NCBI GenBank assembly: GCA_963678675.1
Contig: OY783195.1
Span: 4,536,001-4,600,000, forward strand
DNA length: 64,000 bases
Direction: 5' to 3'
Origin: Xiphydria camelus
Lineage: Eukaryota > Arthropoda > Insecta > Hymenoptera > Xiphydriidae
This document shows positions 1 through 10,917 of this stretch, piece by piece. How positions within the stretch are numbered: position 1 is the stretch's first letter; every line of letters starts with the position of its first letter. Both the position numbers and the translations under genes were made by a program. The notes below the pieces were generated by a model. That model did no database searches. It saw only the letters and a program-made list of their open reading frames with translations, and was not told the DNA's origin.

Positions 1-336
1 CGACCCGCGATTATTCAAGGTGAATCTCTCTGTCAACGGTCAATGGGTTTAACAGACATGCGATGGGTGGCGAAACGGTTGCGGAGTGAAAAGCGTCTGA
101 TTTTGTAGAGTTGCGAATTATACCGGTGACATTTTCTTCGTAGACACGTGGGACGCGTGTAAATAACGCAGCATTGGAATAAGTTCCGTGACCCCGACAA
201 ACTTAATAGAAAGCAGAAGCCTCGCAGCGCGGTGGGATAGATTACCTACATCGACGGAATCTTATAGTGTGCTTTAAAAAATGAGCATACACCCTGCCCC
301 ACAGGATGTAATAAAATTATTGCCTTTTCCTACTCT
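1..336. other. No gene seen
   Basis: Only short open frames are present and none has a recognisable domain or a convincing splice pattern. I see nothing to annotate here. Confidence 0.5.
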
Positions 337-934
337 CAGGGCTGAAAGTGGTCTGCGACCTCTAAAATGGGAGAAATAGTGACCCCACGAGCACAAAAAA
401 GTGACAAAAATAACATTTATTTTTGACTTACAAGGAAATTAGTTTTTTACATAAATTTAACTAATTTTCAAGGAATAAATAAGGTACAAGTAAGAATAAA
501 TCATAATATCATGTTCGATTTCAAAATTGTATTCAAAAGAAAGATTAAACATTATATCTACTTTTATCTCGCTACTTTAATGATTAATTGTTATACCATT
601 CGATATCCTTTATACGTTGAACGAAAGTTATATTTTTGATAGGATACACAAAGCATTTGGTATCGCACATGTAAATAGATACATGAACATCAACCAGCAC
701 TAGCTGGGGACTGTCATTCGAATGTATATATGTGTACATAGTATTGCGACAATAATGCGCACGGGAAATTAAAAAAAATTGTTATGCAGTTTGTCGAAAA
801 AAAAATGAATTTTTCGAAATCTCTATAAAACTTCTGCTATTATGTAAGTTTTAAAATCACAAATGAAAAGTCAAAATATAAAAATTAGGTTGTAAAAGTA
901 ACTTGATGAAAAAAGTGATCAACTTTCAGCCCTG
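337..934. mobile_element. Possible hAT-like MITE with CAGGGCTGAAAGT termini
   Basis: The segment starts with CAGGGCTGAAAGTGGTC at 337 and ends with the inverted form GATCAACTTTCAGCCCTG at 934. The inside is AT-rich and has no long open frame. Termini starting CAGGG are common among hAT elements. The 8 bp flanks (CCTACTCT and TACCCTAT) are only partly alike, so the expected 8 bp target duplication is not clean. The terminal repeat itself is seen in the sequence; the family assignment is inference. Confidence 0.45.
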
Positions 935-2850
935 TACCCTATCTATGGAGCGTATTAATTGTAAATTCCTGCAAAAAATATCCCACTGACTTTACAGTCG
1001 GCTTTCTTGTTCCCAAACAATTAAATCCCAACGACCAATGCAGCTATTGACGAACAATCGACACATAAATCGACTCTCGCCTGCAATTACGAGGATAAAG
1101 AGAGAAGGCGTTATAAATCTGTTAAGAACGATCGCGCGATAAGAGCCGGGAGAATGTTGTGCATTTTCGTTATTGGCGCGCGATAAAACACGCTCGACTC
1201 GAAAGCTCGCCATTCCCCTTGGTCGCCGTAAAAATACTCCCTCTTTTGAACAGAAAAATAAAGTCGTGGAAAAAATTCGTCGCTCGAGAGCTTCGACCTT
1301 TCATTTGTTTCGTAAGAACGGATTGGCGTGCGTGTAGGTGCACTTGATTTAATAGTGATGACACAACGATGATAAAAATAAGCACGACAATACGAGAGGC
1401 CTGTTTCGTACATACGTACGTTTGTTTATGTAAACGCGTACCAGCGTGCGTACAGGGTGAATGGCAGCTTGCGATACATATGGGAAATATGCTGACTCGA
1501 CTGCGACACCTGTGGATGCACGCGAATGTCCTTGCAGATGCAGGCTCCGAGCGGACAAAGAAATCCACGAGGAAGGGACAGAGAAAGAGAGAGAGGGAGG
1601 GAGAGGCAATGCAGAGAAAGAATAATGAAATGAATTAATATAAAAGTAAAGCTAATGTCGATTATTAATATCGTAGATTAAATAATTATAATTTGCCTCC
1701 AGCTCTCCTATTTTTGTCGTTTACCGGCGGTGCGATCAGATTTTCACTCCATATTATACATTTATAAAATCACGAATTTATTTTCGTCCTGCACATGTAT
1801 GCTACACCGGTTGACGTTATCAGTTCGGAAAGTTTACGTAAATAACGCCGCGTTTTCAAGAATAACGACCGTATTTAATAGTCACTCTTTTTGTCATGAC
1901 GTGAGGGAGGTTACATAATAATATCGGCGGACAAAAACTTTGCTCGTAAAATCGTTAATTGGGGCCCGTTAAAGCCACGGTAACACCTATAAATAAATGA
2001 GTACAAATACGCACGTTATTATATGCATGCGAGAACGTATAATCGCCGCTCGTAATTCAATTCTTTCAAATTTTCCGTGTCATTCGTGAAAAGCGGAAGC
2101 GTGACGAAAAAGAATTCCGAGGAAAACGAGCCGGTGGTCGTCCGCGTCTTATCGGGAGAGATTCGACCGTTTCCGTAGAACCGGAAGATAAGAGCGACCG
2201 GGAGAATCGAGAACGCTCTCACCGTGACTAGAAGGAGAGAAAAGCAAGTACCTAAACAGGTGAAGCGATAAGCGCTCGCTGATAAGATAGACTGCAATCG
2301 TGTGGCGTGGACCGGTCAGTACCGCGACAAAACAATCCCGATGCAGCTCGAAATACGACACTGAACGCCGTTGAATTTCCCCCATCTTCTCCGCTTCGTT
2401 TCGCTCGAGAAAAATAATCAGGTTAAAATAACAAAACAAATTTAGTAACTGCATAGTTGGCTGTACTTACATAAATTATAATTTTAATATACATATATAC
2501 GTTTTCTCTATATTTCAATAGTTTATTACTGCTCAGGACTAGGTTAATGTGATATAATAATTTTAACCAAAGTAACCACATATTTTACATAAAATAATCG
2601 AAGTGAAGAATCTCCAAAACCCTCTTTAGATCTATTAAAAATTCCCTGACATTTTCCTAACAGATCAAATTACCCGACATTTCCCGGTTTTCTAGTCGAG
2701 CGGCCACTATGTTATTGTACCTAACCAAAAATTGACCAATTTAACCAAACAGGTGAAGCATCTATATTTCGCCATACGATTTGGCCATCGTCTTCAGAAT
2801 TTTTGTTAGATTGACTAAGTTATTTTTCTCAGTGCAGTAACTCATTTTCC
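935..2850. other. Intergenic, no supported gene
   Basis: The open frames here are short, overlap each other on both strands and match no family I know. A purine-rich low-complexity run (GAGA repeats) lies near 1,578-1,610. Nothing else stands out. Confidence 0.5.
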
Positions 2851-3022
2851 TAGTATGGGACCCCCCCCCCCTTCATTTCTTTCTAGGAAAAGGAAACTAA
2901 TCAACTGCGCTTTACGTACGTATAGCGCATCTGAGGCACGCCCGAAGAATGTTGCCGGACCGAGCTGTGAAATCACCGCCAGCGGTAAACTTTGCAAGCG
3001 AAATACCATTATACGGGCCTAC
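2851..3022. repeat. Left copy of a 172 bp direct repeat
   Basis: This segment begins TAGTATGGGA followed by a run of 11 C and ends GGGCCTAC. It is almost identical to 5602-5775; the visible differences are C-run length and a few substitutions. The two copies flank the terminal-inverted-repeat element at 3020-5603, so they were duplicated together with, or by, that insertion. Confidence 0.85.
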
Positions 3023-3395
3023 ACGGAGAGAAATTTTCGGTAAAAATTACCTAAATAGTAGGGTAAGCGTGTAGCATTCGGTGTTTTACGGTTAATTTTG
3101 TAGAGGCGCTGGTCAGGAATTAACAATCAACCGATATATTTTGACGAACGTTCCAGAATTTGTACCGTTCCAACTCTGCAATTTTACCCGAACAGGAATT
3201 TTTATGCCTGCACAATATAGAAAGTATCCCTCCGTTAATAAATGTTATCGTATAATAGCAGCAAAAATTATCATTCGGCCCTTAAATTGTAACAAGTTGT
3301 GCGCCTTAATTTTTATCATTACGTTACTGCACAATTACCCTAGAGTAACGGAATTTTTACCTATCCGGGTAGATAGATTCTACCAATGACACATC

Positions 3396-3433
3396 TATAA
3401 AGGCGATCACGTGAGCGTCAGTTCGCGTCAGTA
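3396..3433 (+). promoter_or_regulatory. Candidate TATA plus initiator core promoter inside the 2.6 kb element
   Basis: TATAAAG begins at 3396. Two arthropod-type initiator matches follow, TCAGTT at 3418 and TCAGTA at 3428, the second at about normal TATA spacing. Downstream, ATG at 3559 opens an 11-codon frame (MNYCLVKAAFE) ending exactly at a GTAAGT donor at 3592. Together these look like the start of a spliced transcription unit carried by the element. The product is unknown and no downstream exon was identified. Confidence 0.35.
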
Positions 3434-4086
3434 TGGCCGATCGTCAGAAGTCGACGCACGTTGTGAGTTGTGGCCATTAGAACCGGTGCGATTTGTTCCA
3501 GAAAAAATAAAGTGCTTAAACTAATACATTTATAAAAAAAAAACAATTATTTAAAAAGATGAATTACTGTCTGGTGAAAGCGGCTTTTGAGGTAAGTGAT
3601 TTTATTTAGAAGATTTATGGGAAAATGTTAGTAGATTTTTTAATCATATTTTTTGCCTGATATACGGAGAAGTCTCACCATTTTTGTCCATTACCAGGAG
3701 TATTTGATGGGAAATTCTGGTGATTTCTTTCTCGTTATAAATAAGAAGAGAAGACTAGAAGAAAAATTAGGGGAAATTCATGCAAAAAAAATTCTATACT
3801 GAAATTTCAAGGCACCGTTAGAAGTGGACGCGTCAAGCAAGGGTGATTCACGAAGCCAGGTGGAAGCGGGCAGTTTCCCCCATAATGACGTCAAGGCAAC
3901 GGGGCTTTCCAATGCAGGCCCAGGATGAAGGAGTAAGGGGGTCTTATGCTCCTCCAGGCAATCAAAGGAAGCCATTCGATCGACAACCAGCGTGCATATC
4001 TGATCGTGATTCGAGTCTCATCGAGGATTGCTTCAGGACTTATCGTGCAGCCGCGTCGAGTCTACCGCGTCGAATATAGCTTACAA

Positions 4087-4431
4087 TACCGTATGTCCCA
4101 CTCTGTACGGGCCAGTTTGAAGTTACCTTCGGGGAGGCTTGGTCGGTACTTGAGTCATTTAATACCGGTAGAAGTCGAGTCGGTAGTTAGAGTTGGTGTC
4201 AATTCGGGTGATCGAAGCGTCTAACTTCGAAATTATGAATTTGTGAACAATGGAAATTACTCACCATTATTCACAAATTCATAATTTCGAGGTTAGACGC
4301 TTCGATCTCCCGAATTGAAACCAACTCTAACTACCGACTCGACTTCTACCGGTATTAAATGTTTCGATTACCGACCAAGCCTCCCTGAAGGTAACTTTCA
4401 AACTGGCCCGTACAGAGTGGGACATACGGTA
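4087..4431. mobile_element. 345 bp foldback element (short family member)
   Basis: The element begins TACCGTATGTCCCA and ends with the inverse TGGGACATACGGTA. The inverted repeat continues inward for about 160 bp on each side, with a few mismatches, to a short central loop near 4250-4260. The centre contains GATCGAAGCGTCTAAC and its inverse. The terminal motif and part of the central sequence recur in the 1.95 kb foldback at 49755-51703, so both belong to one family. No coding capacity is visible. Confidence 0.85.
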
Positions 4432-5601
4432 CATAGAGTCTCAGCAGATAAGATTTTCATTGAAAAATTTTAATCTATTTAATTTTGTATGTCATTTGTT
4501 CTTCTGAGCAGAAAAGTGTGAGGAACGATTTGACGGAGAAAACCTAGGGTCTGCGGGCCGTTAACGGAACATCCTCGATAACGCACGGACGACCATACCG
4601 ATCGTCCGACTAACAGGACACCGACGCTACCTGAGAACGCACGGTGATCGGCTCGGAATAAGGGACGAGCCGGACGTAAGGACGGCTTGGGCAGCTCGGT
4701 GGTCATTCTCTCCTTCGACCATCGCAAGAGCTACTTCGGCGAAGAGCCGAAGTCAAGTCGCAGTCACATTCATCACGTTGTAACTCACAATCAGTCGCAT
4801 TCATCAATACTGTTCTTTCGGGAAATATTTCCTACAAAAGCTGTCGAATTTTCCTTAGTAATGAACGCGTAACAAGGAAGTTAGAAATACTCGTCGTTTG
4901 CAGCGATCGTTTACTACCTGGCCGCAATAAACTGCTATTTCTGGCACAGGTAAGCGCGGGTACGTATCCCGATGCCGCGACTTCCTCCGTGATGCGAATT
5001 TTTCGGCACTGCACTGGTACGAAAGACGCGGAATGACGCGACGCTCGATAGCAACGGTCACAAATAAACGCACTTAGCTCAAATGTCAGGAAAAGAATTC
5101 AATTCCCGATATTAAACAATTAGAACAAAATATATGAAAATTTCCATACAATTTTTAATTTAATAATTAATTTTCACTTAATAAGGTGAAGAAAATTTGC
5201 TCACGGATAAATAAAAAATATAAAAACGTAAAATAAAAAGTATCACATTGAACGGTAAATTTATATTCTAATTGGTGGGAAAAAAATAATCCTTGAGGTT
5301 AGTAATAATTTCAGTATAGGTTAGTATATTTTACCGTACCGGTGCAGCAGTTTCTACCCCGAAAACAGTAAAATCTTTCTCATTGTTTGACACTTTCAAT
5401 CTATATCAGCCATAATTTTCATCTATTCCAACCACATTTTTTATTTGATACAGAGGTCACATTTTACTTTCGAGAACATGAAAAACTCTTTGAATGCATG
5501 ATATTTTTTACCTCACTGACCAAATGCAACACGATTACCGTACTAGTTGGGTATTTTTTCCCTGAATTTCAGGCAAATAGTACTGACGATTTCTCTCCGT
5601 G

Positions 5602-5775
5602 TAGTATGGGACCCCCCCCCCCCCTTCATTTCTTCCTAGGAAAAAGAAACTAATCAACTGCGCTTTACGTACGTATAGCGCATCTGAGGCACGCCCGAAG
5701 AATGTTGCCGAACCGAGCTGTGAAATCACCGCCAGCGGTAAACTTTGCAAGCGAAATACCATTATACGGGCCTAC
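5602..5775. repeat. Right copy of the 172-174 bp direct repeat
   Basis: This is the second copy of the segment at 2851-3022, with a run of 13 C. It continues into unique DNA after GGGCCTAC, whereas the left copy is cut at the same point by the 2.6 kb element. The homopolymer run is the only length variation that I can see between the two copies. Confidence 0.85.
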
Positions 5776-7323
5776 GCGTAGTGCGACCGAATCGCTAAAT
5801 CGTTCGGCACCGTCTCTCGAATCCTTTGCATTCAACCGCTGCGATCATAGAAAGTGGTTTCCGATATTTGTTTCCGCACGCGGAATACGAGAGTATGAAT
5901 TACGGTCAATGTTGCGTGCCTCGGCGTCGGCGTCGTCGTCGCAGAGAAAGTTTCCGCGTAAGAGACAGTGCATTTCTTTTTATGCTCTTTTTATCTCGGT
6001 ACCCGGTAGGAAACGAGTGCAATATTCCAGGTGACGTGCCACCGTTCCACTCGTTTAATCGTCGCGGAAAACTGTTCCTGCATTCGGAAGCCCCTTCCGA
6101 CCCCGAAAAAAAAAGTATACACGGCAAAAAGTTGAGATCGAAATTACATTCCTACTTCTTGCAATCATCGGCACAGGAGGATCAGGAACGCGCAATCTTT
6201 TCACCGCTACTCGAATGTCGTTACCTCCCATCCCGACCGAGACACCCGATGCGCGCGCCTGCGTATCGCCGTCGTTTAAACGTAAGTGCGTCCTGCGTAT
6301 CGTGATTCATACGAGTGGAGCGTGGTAACGAACGAATGTCAATGAATCGTAATACAGGCGCGATTGGGCGGCAAGGACGTGTGAGCCGGCCGAAAAAACC
6401 GTCGCGGCGGCGGTGTCCCCTTTGCCCCGAAATAACATAATGCTCGACCCTTCTCGCTTCGTTCAGGTGACTCTACGGCCGTTAATGAGACGCTAGAGTA
6501 CGCGCGTACTCGCCACTCTCTCGCGGCTACGCTCAATCGGCAAACGTCGCTTGCGGCACGTGCGTGGAATTCCGCGCGGCTCGTCCGCTGCATCAAGAGA
6601 CGTAACGCTGCAACGGAGAAACTGGTAGGATTTAGGACGGTTTCGATGGTTCGAGTCAACGGTCGATTAACGGTTGCAAATATTGTAATTTGAAATGTTT
6701 CGGGATGCATTATTTATGAGCGGAGAACGAATCGTCGCGCTTGACGTATAGAGGAATTTAAGGCGGTTGCCGGGAACACGAGACGTCGTCGTCATCGCAG
6801 AAGTAGCACGGACGAGAGAACGCATCTCTTCGCGTTGCGGCGGCTACGTATTTTGAAATTATCGAGCAATCTACGCGGAGAAGGTTGGGAAACGTTTTAC
6901 GTGCGTCGTTCGTGTAGATGTGATCGATGCGAGATAAGCGGAGAGATTACCAGCCCCGGTCTACGGACTCGCGACTCGGAACGAAATTTCATATCAATTG
7001 CGGGTGAAATTAAAAATCGAGCAGCTAATGAAGGTTTGAATATGACGTGCCTCTTGATAAGTCGGGCCAGTAATCGTGGATTAAAACGTACGGCGGCCCG
7101 AAATTTTTAAATCTGACAAAAAAATTGGCTTTCAGCGCGTCTAACGATAAGTGCAGGTACTCTTTCTTCTCCAATCGAAACCGCTACGAGCCGATTCAAT
7201 AGACGTACACTGGAGTCCCGACTTAATTCGTCGCATCTCACAGACGGAGCTAAAAGTCCGAACTAATCTCAGTTCGCCTCTATAGAATTGGCGTGAGTGC
7301 GCGTATATATTTTTGCGTGGCAA
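5776..7323. other. GC-rich intergenic sequence, no supported gene
   Basis: Base composition becomes GC- and CpG-rich. Several open frames of 70-160 codons occur on both strands, but they overlap one another, are arginine- or serine-rich by composition and match nothing. I treat them as chance frames in CpG-rich DNA. Confidence 0.5.
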
Positions 7324-7887
7324 CCCTATTGAAAAGATCTCATAGATTCCCATATAGACAATTTCTGATAGTCTGTTATTGACATAGGAATCGTGCGAGT
7401 GCGAGTGAGAACACAGATGAATGTTATAAGAGCCTCTTTGTCGCACATTTTCCGTCCTTCTCGAACTTGTCCAGTTAGAGTGTGTGCGACAGAGAAACTC
7501 TTTATGTTCACCAGAGTTAATCTGCGTTCTCACTCGCACTCGAACGATTGCTAAGCCAATATCAGACGGTAAGACCTCGTATGTGTATCTGAAATTACGA
7601 ACAGGGATTTACCGAATTTGATATGTATTCGTAAAAACAAGTAGAATCCCATAAAGATAATAAAGACCTGTACACGCCGTTCCATTTGTAATTACTAATA
7701 GAACCTCACAAGATTTTATTTGTTTCTAGAGACACATAGAATCCAATACATTCCCATTCATCCTTCTCAGATTTTTATAAGAGAGTATCTGGAATTGCTG
7801 TGTCCGAAGCACATCAAATTCCCATGGGAAATTCTATGGGGATTTTAGAAGTTTTCTAGGAGAATCTATGATACTTCTTCAATAGGG
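7324..7887. mobile_element. 564 bp element with CCCTATTGAA termini
   Basis: The left end is CCCTATTGAAAAGATCTCAT and the right end carries the inverse of CCCTATTGAAGAAGTATCAT, followed on both sides by an inverted ATAGATTC block. The flanking AA on each side could be a target duplication. Inside, a second inverted pair (7389-7420 and 7518-7549, GTGCGAGTGCGAGTGAGAAC) forms a nested hairpin. No transposase is encoded. It looks like a MITE with a hairpin core. Confidence 0.65.
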
Positions 7888-9480
7888 AACGCAACAAGGT
7901 AGATCGGCAGGAACGAATCTAACGGAAACACTGCATATGGAAGTAAGTGATTCGATCGAGCTGTCGTACAGGTATCGCACCTGAACTTTCGAACGAGTAT
8001 GCGGGGTATCCTCGCTAAAGATCACAAAGAGAACGAGCGTATATCCGTTACCAAATATCTATCGCGATTTCCCTACGAAAATAGCAAAGGAATCGCTTTC
8101 CTGCTCGCGCTATAGACCACCCAAACTCTTCGGGACTTCAGGACTCGTGGCGATCTCAATTCCGGAGACACGACCAAATTCCTGGAAAACGGGGAGCGCG
8201 GGCAAGACGAAAGGTGGAAGGGAAGAATTCCAACAGAAGCGATACGCATACATATGGAGCGATTCGCTCGAACGGTCGCGGGCGCGCATTGTCGCAGGTA
8301 CTCATATCGCGTATTACCCGCAGACTTCCGCTTCGCCTTCGCGATTCACTCGCGGCGTTATTCGCAAATGTTGCGAGTTTAGCGGAAACACGGCGGTACG
8401 CCGCAGAGCTTTCCGCCGCTGCGATTTCGATGAAAAACACCAATAAAAGCACTCCGGCGCGTATCCCACCGATCGGAGCCAACCGTCTCGGGCTCGTGAT
8501 GAGCTCGCGCACACGTACGCGCGAACTCACACGCGCGCGGATGCGCCATTCGTGCCAGCGACCTGAATGAAGCCCGTGACACGAGAATGACAGTCCCTCT
8601 CGCCACGACCGCGGGCCACCTCCGCCGGGGTGAAATTTCCGCGGAAATTTCACGACCCCGTGCCGCTTGCGGAATCCTCGCTCTCGTTGGTCTCTCGCCG
8701 ATCACACGGCCCGCACCGGGATGCGAAGAGACGGGGGCAGCGACAAGGAGGTGGGACGAGGAACTCTGCCTGCGGCTAGCAACTGAAACGGCAAAAGTCC
8801 CCGCCGACGGGCCCCGGAGAGCTCCCCGTGTGCGCCAGACCCCGCGAACTGGTTTTCGGGGTACCGCCGCGCTCTCGCGCTTCGCTCGCGGATACGCGTA
8901 TAGCGAAAACAGGCTGGGAAAGGGTATAAGAGTGTGCGTGCACGGTCTCGTGGAGGTTCGCGTTGCCCTCGCGAGGGACAGAGAGAGAGAGCGAGACTTA
9001 CCCAGAGCTCGGTACCCCAGCTCATGTTTGCGGGCGGCCGGTTAAACCAGGCGCGGAGACACCGTTTAGCACGACACTTCACATGTAGCGGTAGGCCGCC
9101 GGTGGCACGTTGGACTCACTGCGAAATTGCGCGAGTCGCGTAAACTCATGAAAATTCACGCGTCGGACCGCCGCGCACGTTCACGAAAACACCTTCAACA
9201 TGTCCGCCCGTAACCACTGACTGGCCGGACCAGACTGCCGACGAAAACCGCCCGGAATTCTCACCTGGCGTCGCTAGCGGAAGAATGCCGAACTAGAAGA
9301 GGAGGGAGGAAAGAGAGAGAGAGAGAATGGAGGGGGCGCGGCAAGAGAATGAGCATGGACAACGAGCATACGAGAGAGAAATACACATGTATAAAAGGTG
9401 TCGAGTATGAAAATCAATGGGGATCCGCAGCGCAGAGGGCACTGCAGTACTTGGTACATTACGCGGATAGATATGAACAG
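7888..9480. other. CpG-rich region, no supported gene
   Basis: The stretch from about 8,100 to 9,250 is unusually rich in CG dinucleotides and alternating purine-pyrimidine runs such as CGCGCACACGTACGCG. It also holds a perfect 24 bp palindrome at 8630-8653. It could be a CpG-island-like promoter, or contain an untranslated first exon of the gene downstream, but no exon can be proved. Open frames here lie on both strands and look accidental. Confidence 0.45.
8630..8653. repeat. Perfect 24 bp palindrome centred on CCGCGG
   Basis: The half-site GTGAAATTTCCG is followed directly by its exact inverse, CGGAAATTTCAC, with no loop. It lies in the CpG-rich region. A palindrome of this length is unlikely by chance and could be a dimeric protein binding site, but no known factor site is recognised. 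Confidence 0.7.
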
Positions 9481-9588
9481 AGAATGAGTGACAAATATTT
9501 TAATTGGACAGTAGCTCAGTTAAAAGGTGAATTAAATCATCGGGGAGTTTTTTTGCAAGGAAAGAAGAAAGATCTTCTGGACGTGTAG
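9481..9588 (+). CDS. Short SAP-like open frame, possibly transposon-derived
   Basis: The C-terminal 34 residues of a 79-codon frame (MSDKYFNWTVAQL..., then GVFLQGKKKDLLD before the stop) resemble a SAP motif: a helix, a loop with a glycine, and a second helix ending in K-DLL. SAP domains bind DNA or RNA and often begin nuclear or transposon-encoded proteins. Here the frame stops right after the motif, so it may be the first exon of a longer gene or a decayed fragment. No downstream exon was found. Confidence 0.25.
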   Translation, partial: RMSDKYFNWTVAQLKGELNHRGVFLQGKKKDLLDV

Positions 9589-9952
9589 ATAAATTCCAGA
9601 TTATATGTGGATACAATCCTCATAACCTTAACAATTTTATTATTTATGAAAGAAATCGTTCGGATACACGTATGGTAAAGAAATGATCAGTTAGATCATG
9701 AGCAATATATTTTTTATTTTAGATTATGCTTGTACGATGCAAATAATCATTTTAATTTGCCGAACACCTCAACTTCAAATGATAATAGCAGTAGTTTGGA
9801 TCCAACATTTTGATCACCAAATTCTTCAGAGTACAAAGACGTTAATGCAAATACCATCATTCCTTGGAATAACCACAGGACGACGTGCTTTCCATCAATG
9901 ACATACATACGTATACAGCATAACGCAGCATAACGTAATGTAATACGATTTA

Positions 9953-10342
9953 AGGTAGTTGGACCGCTATAGCACTTTTCGAGCGATTTTTTAAAACTTT
10001 TGTCAGATTTTAGATTATAAAAAAACTGATAACTTTTCCTTACGAATGAAATCAGTCTGACGTTTAGAAATAAAGATATTCAGTTTTCATTTCTCCATTG
10101 AAGTCAATGAGAGAGACAGGGACGTCTGGAGCCTCCGTAGTCGCGCGCGTGCGGGCGTGCGCGCGGCGTAGTACGGCCCTGTCTCTCATTGATTTCAATA
10201 GAGAAATAAAAACCGAATATCTCTATTTCTAAACGTCAGAATGATTTCATTCATAACGAAGTTATTAGTTTTTTTATAATCTAAAATCTGACAACTTTTA
10301 AAAAATTGCTCGAAAAGTGCTACAGCTGTCCAACTACCTTAA
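9953..10342. mobile_element. 390 bp foldback MITE with 8 bp target duplication
   Basis: The element is flanked on both sides by ACGATTTA (9945-9952 and 10343-10350), a clean 8 bp duplication. It begins AGGTAGTTGGAC and ends with the inverse GTCCAACTACCTTAA. The inverted repeat runs inward about 170 bp per side to a central GC-rich loop (about 10140-10175, GCGCGCGTGCGGGCG). An 8 bp duplication is typical of hAT elements; no transposase is present, so this would be a non-autonomous copy. Confidence 0.8.
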
Positions 10343-10350
10343 ACGATTTA

Positions 10351-10917
10351 GATCAATATACATAAAATATATTTATAGATATCTAATTTCATTATTTTTA
10401 TGCTCCAACTGCTAAACTACGGATTTCGAATCATCGATATATATGTAATTTTTTAATAAATAATTCATTGTTGTATTTAACGGATTGAAATGCGCGCGGA
10501 AAAGCCTAGGCAGTGGTGCTGCCGCCAAGTGGTGAAGTTTGGCGAATTTAAAAGAATTGTCGCAGCGAAATGTAAAAATCCAAAATGAATATAACGTTCG
10601 AACGAGCCGCGTTACATCTAAGTGAGGAGTATAGATTTTTCAATTATTTGAGCATGAATTAAAATGTACCCGATAGAGAAAATCATTGAAAAATCAACAA
10701 TTCGCGCGAACGAAATTGAATTTCCTATTTCCGATGAGTTGATCGTAACTCATCGTAAGAACAATCAAGGTTCCGAACAGCTGATCAATCTAGCAGACGT
10801 CACGAGTTCGGCGTCCCTTTAAATTTAAATACCCCGAAAAATCACGTGTATCTCATCGACGAGATCGCCACGATACGTGTACGACTGGAATAAGTAATAT
10901 TACACCGCTGCGATTTG
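10351..10917. other. Upstream region of sws, no other gene seen
   Basis: AT-rich sequence between the foldback element and the candidate first coding exon of sws. No TATA box at convincing spacing was found. It probably contains the promoter and 5' untranslated region of sws if the start assigned at 10918 is right. Confidence 0.35.

Larger units (their letters stand above)
3020..5603. mobile_element. 2.6 kb element with TACACGGAGAGAAAT termini
   Basis: The left end reads TACACGGAGAGAAAT at 3020 and the right end is its inverse, ATTTCTCTCCGTGTA, at 5589-5603. The body contains a promoter-like TATA/initiator pair (3396-3433), a tiny start exon with a strong splice donor (3559-3591) and a nested 345 bp foldback element (4087-4431). 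No transposase domain was recognised. Near-identical 172-174 bp direct repeats sit on both sides. A DNA transposon or a non-autonomous derivative is the likeliest explanation. Confidence 0.55.

Noticed and set aside
5826..6305. 159-codon plus-strand frame with a run of eight Arg
   Set aside because: It lies in CpG-rich DNA where stops are rare, overlaps other frames and has no domain or splice context.
8147..9143. Several overlapping frames of 100-165 codons on both strands
   Set aside because: All are arginine-rich products of CpG-dense DNA, overlap each other and have no conserved motif.
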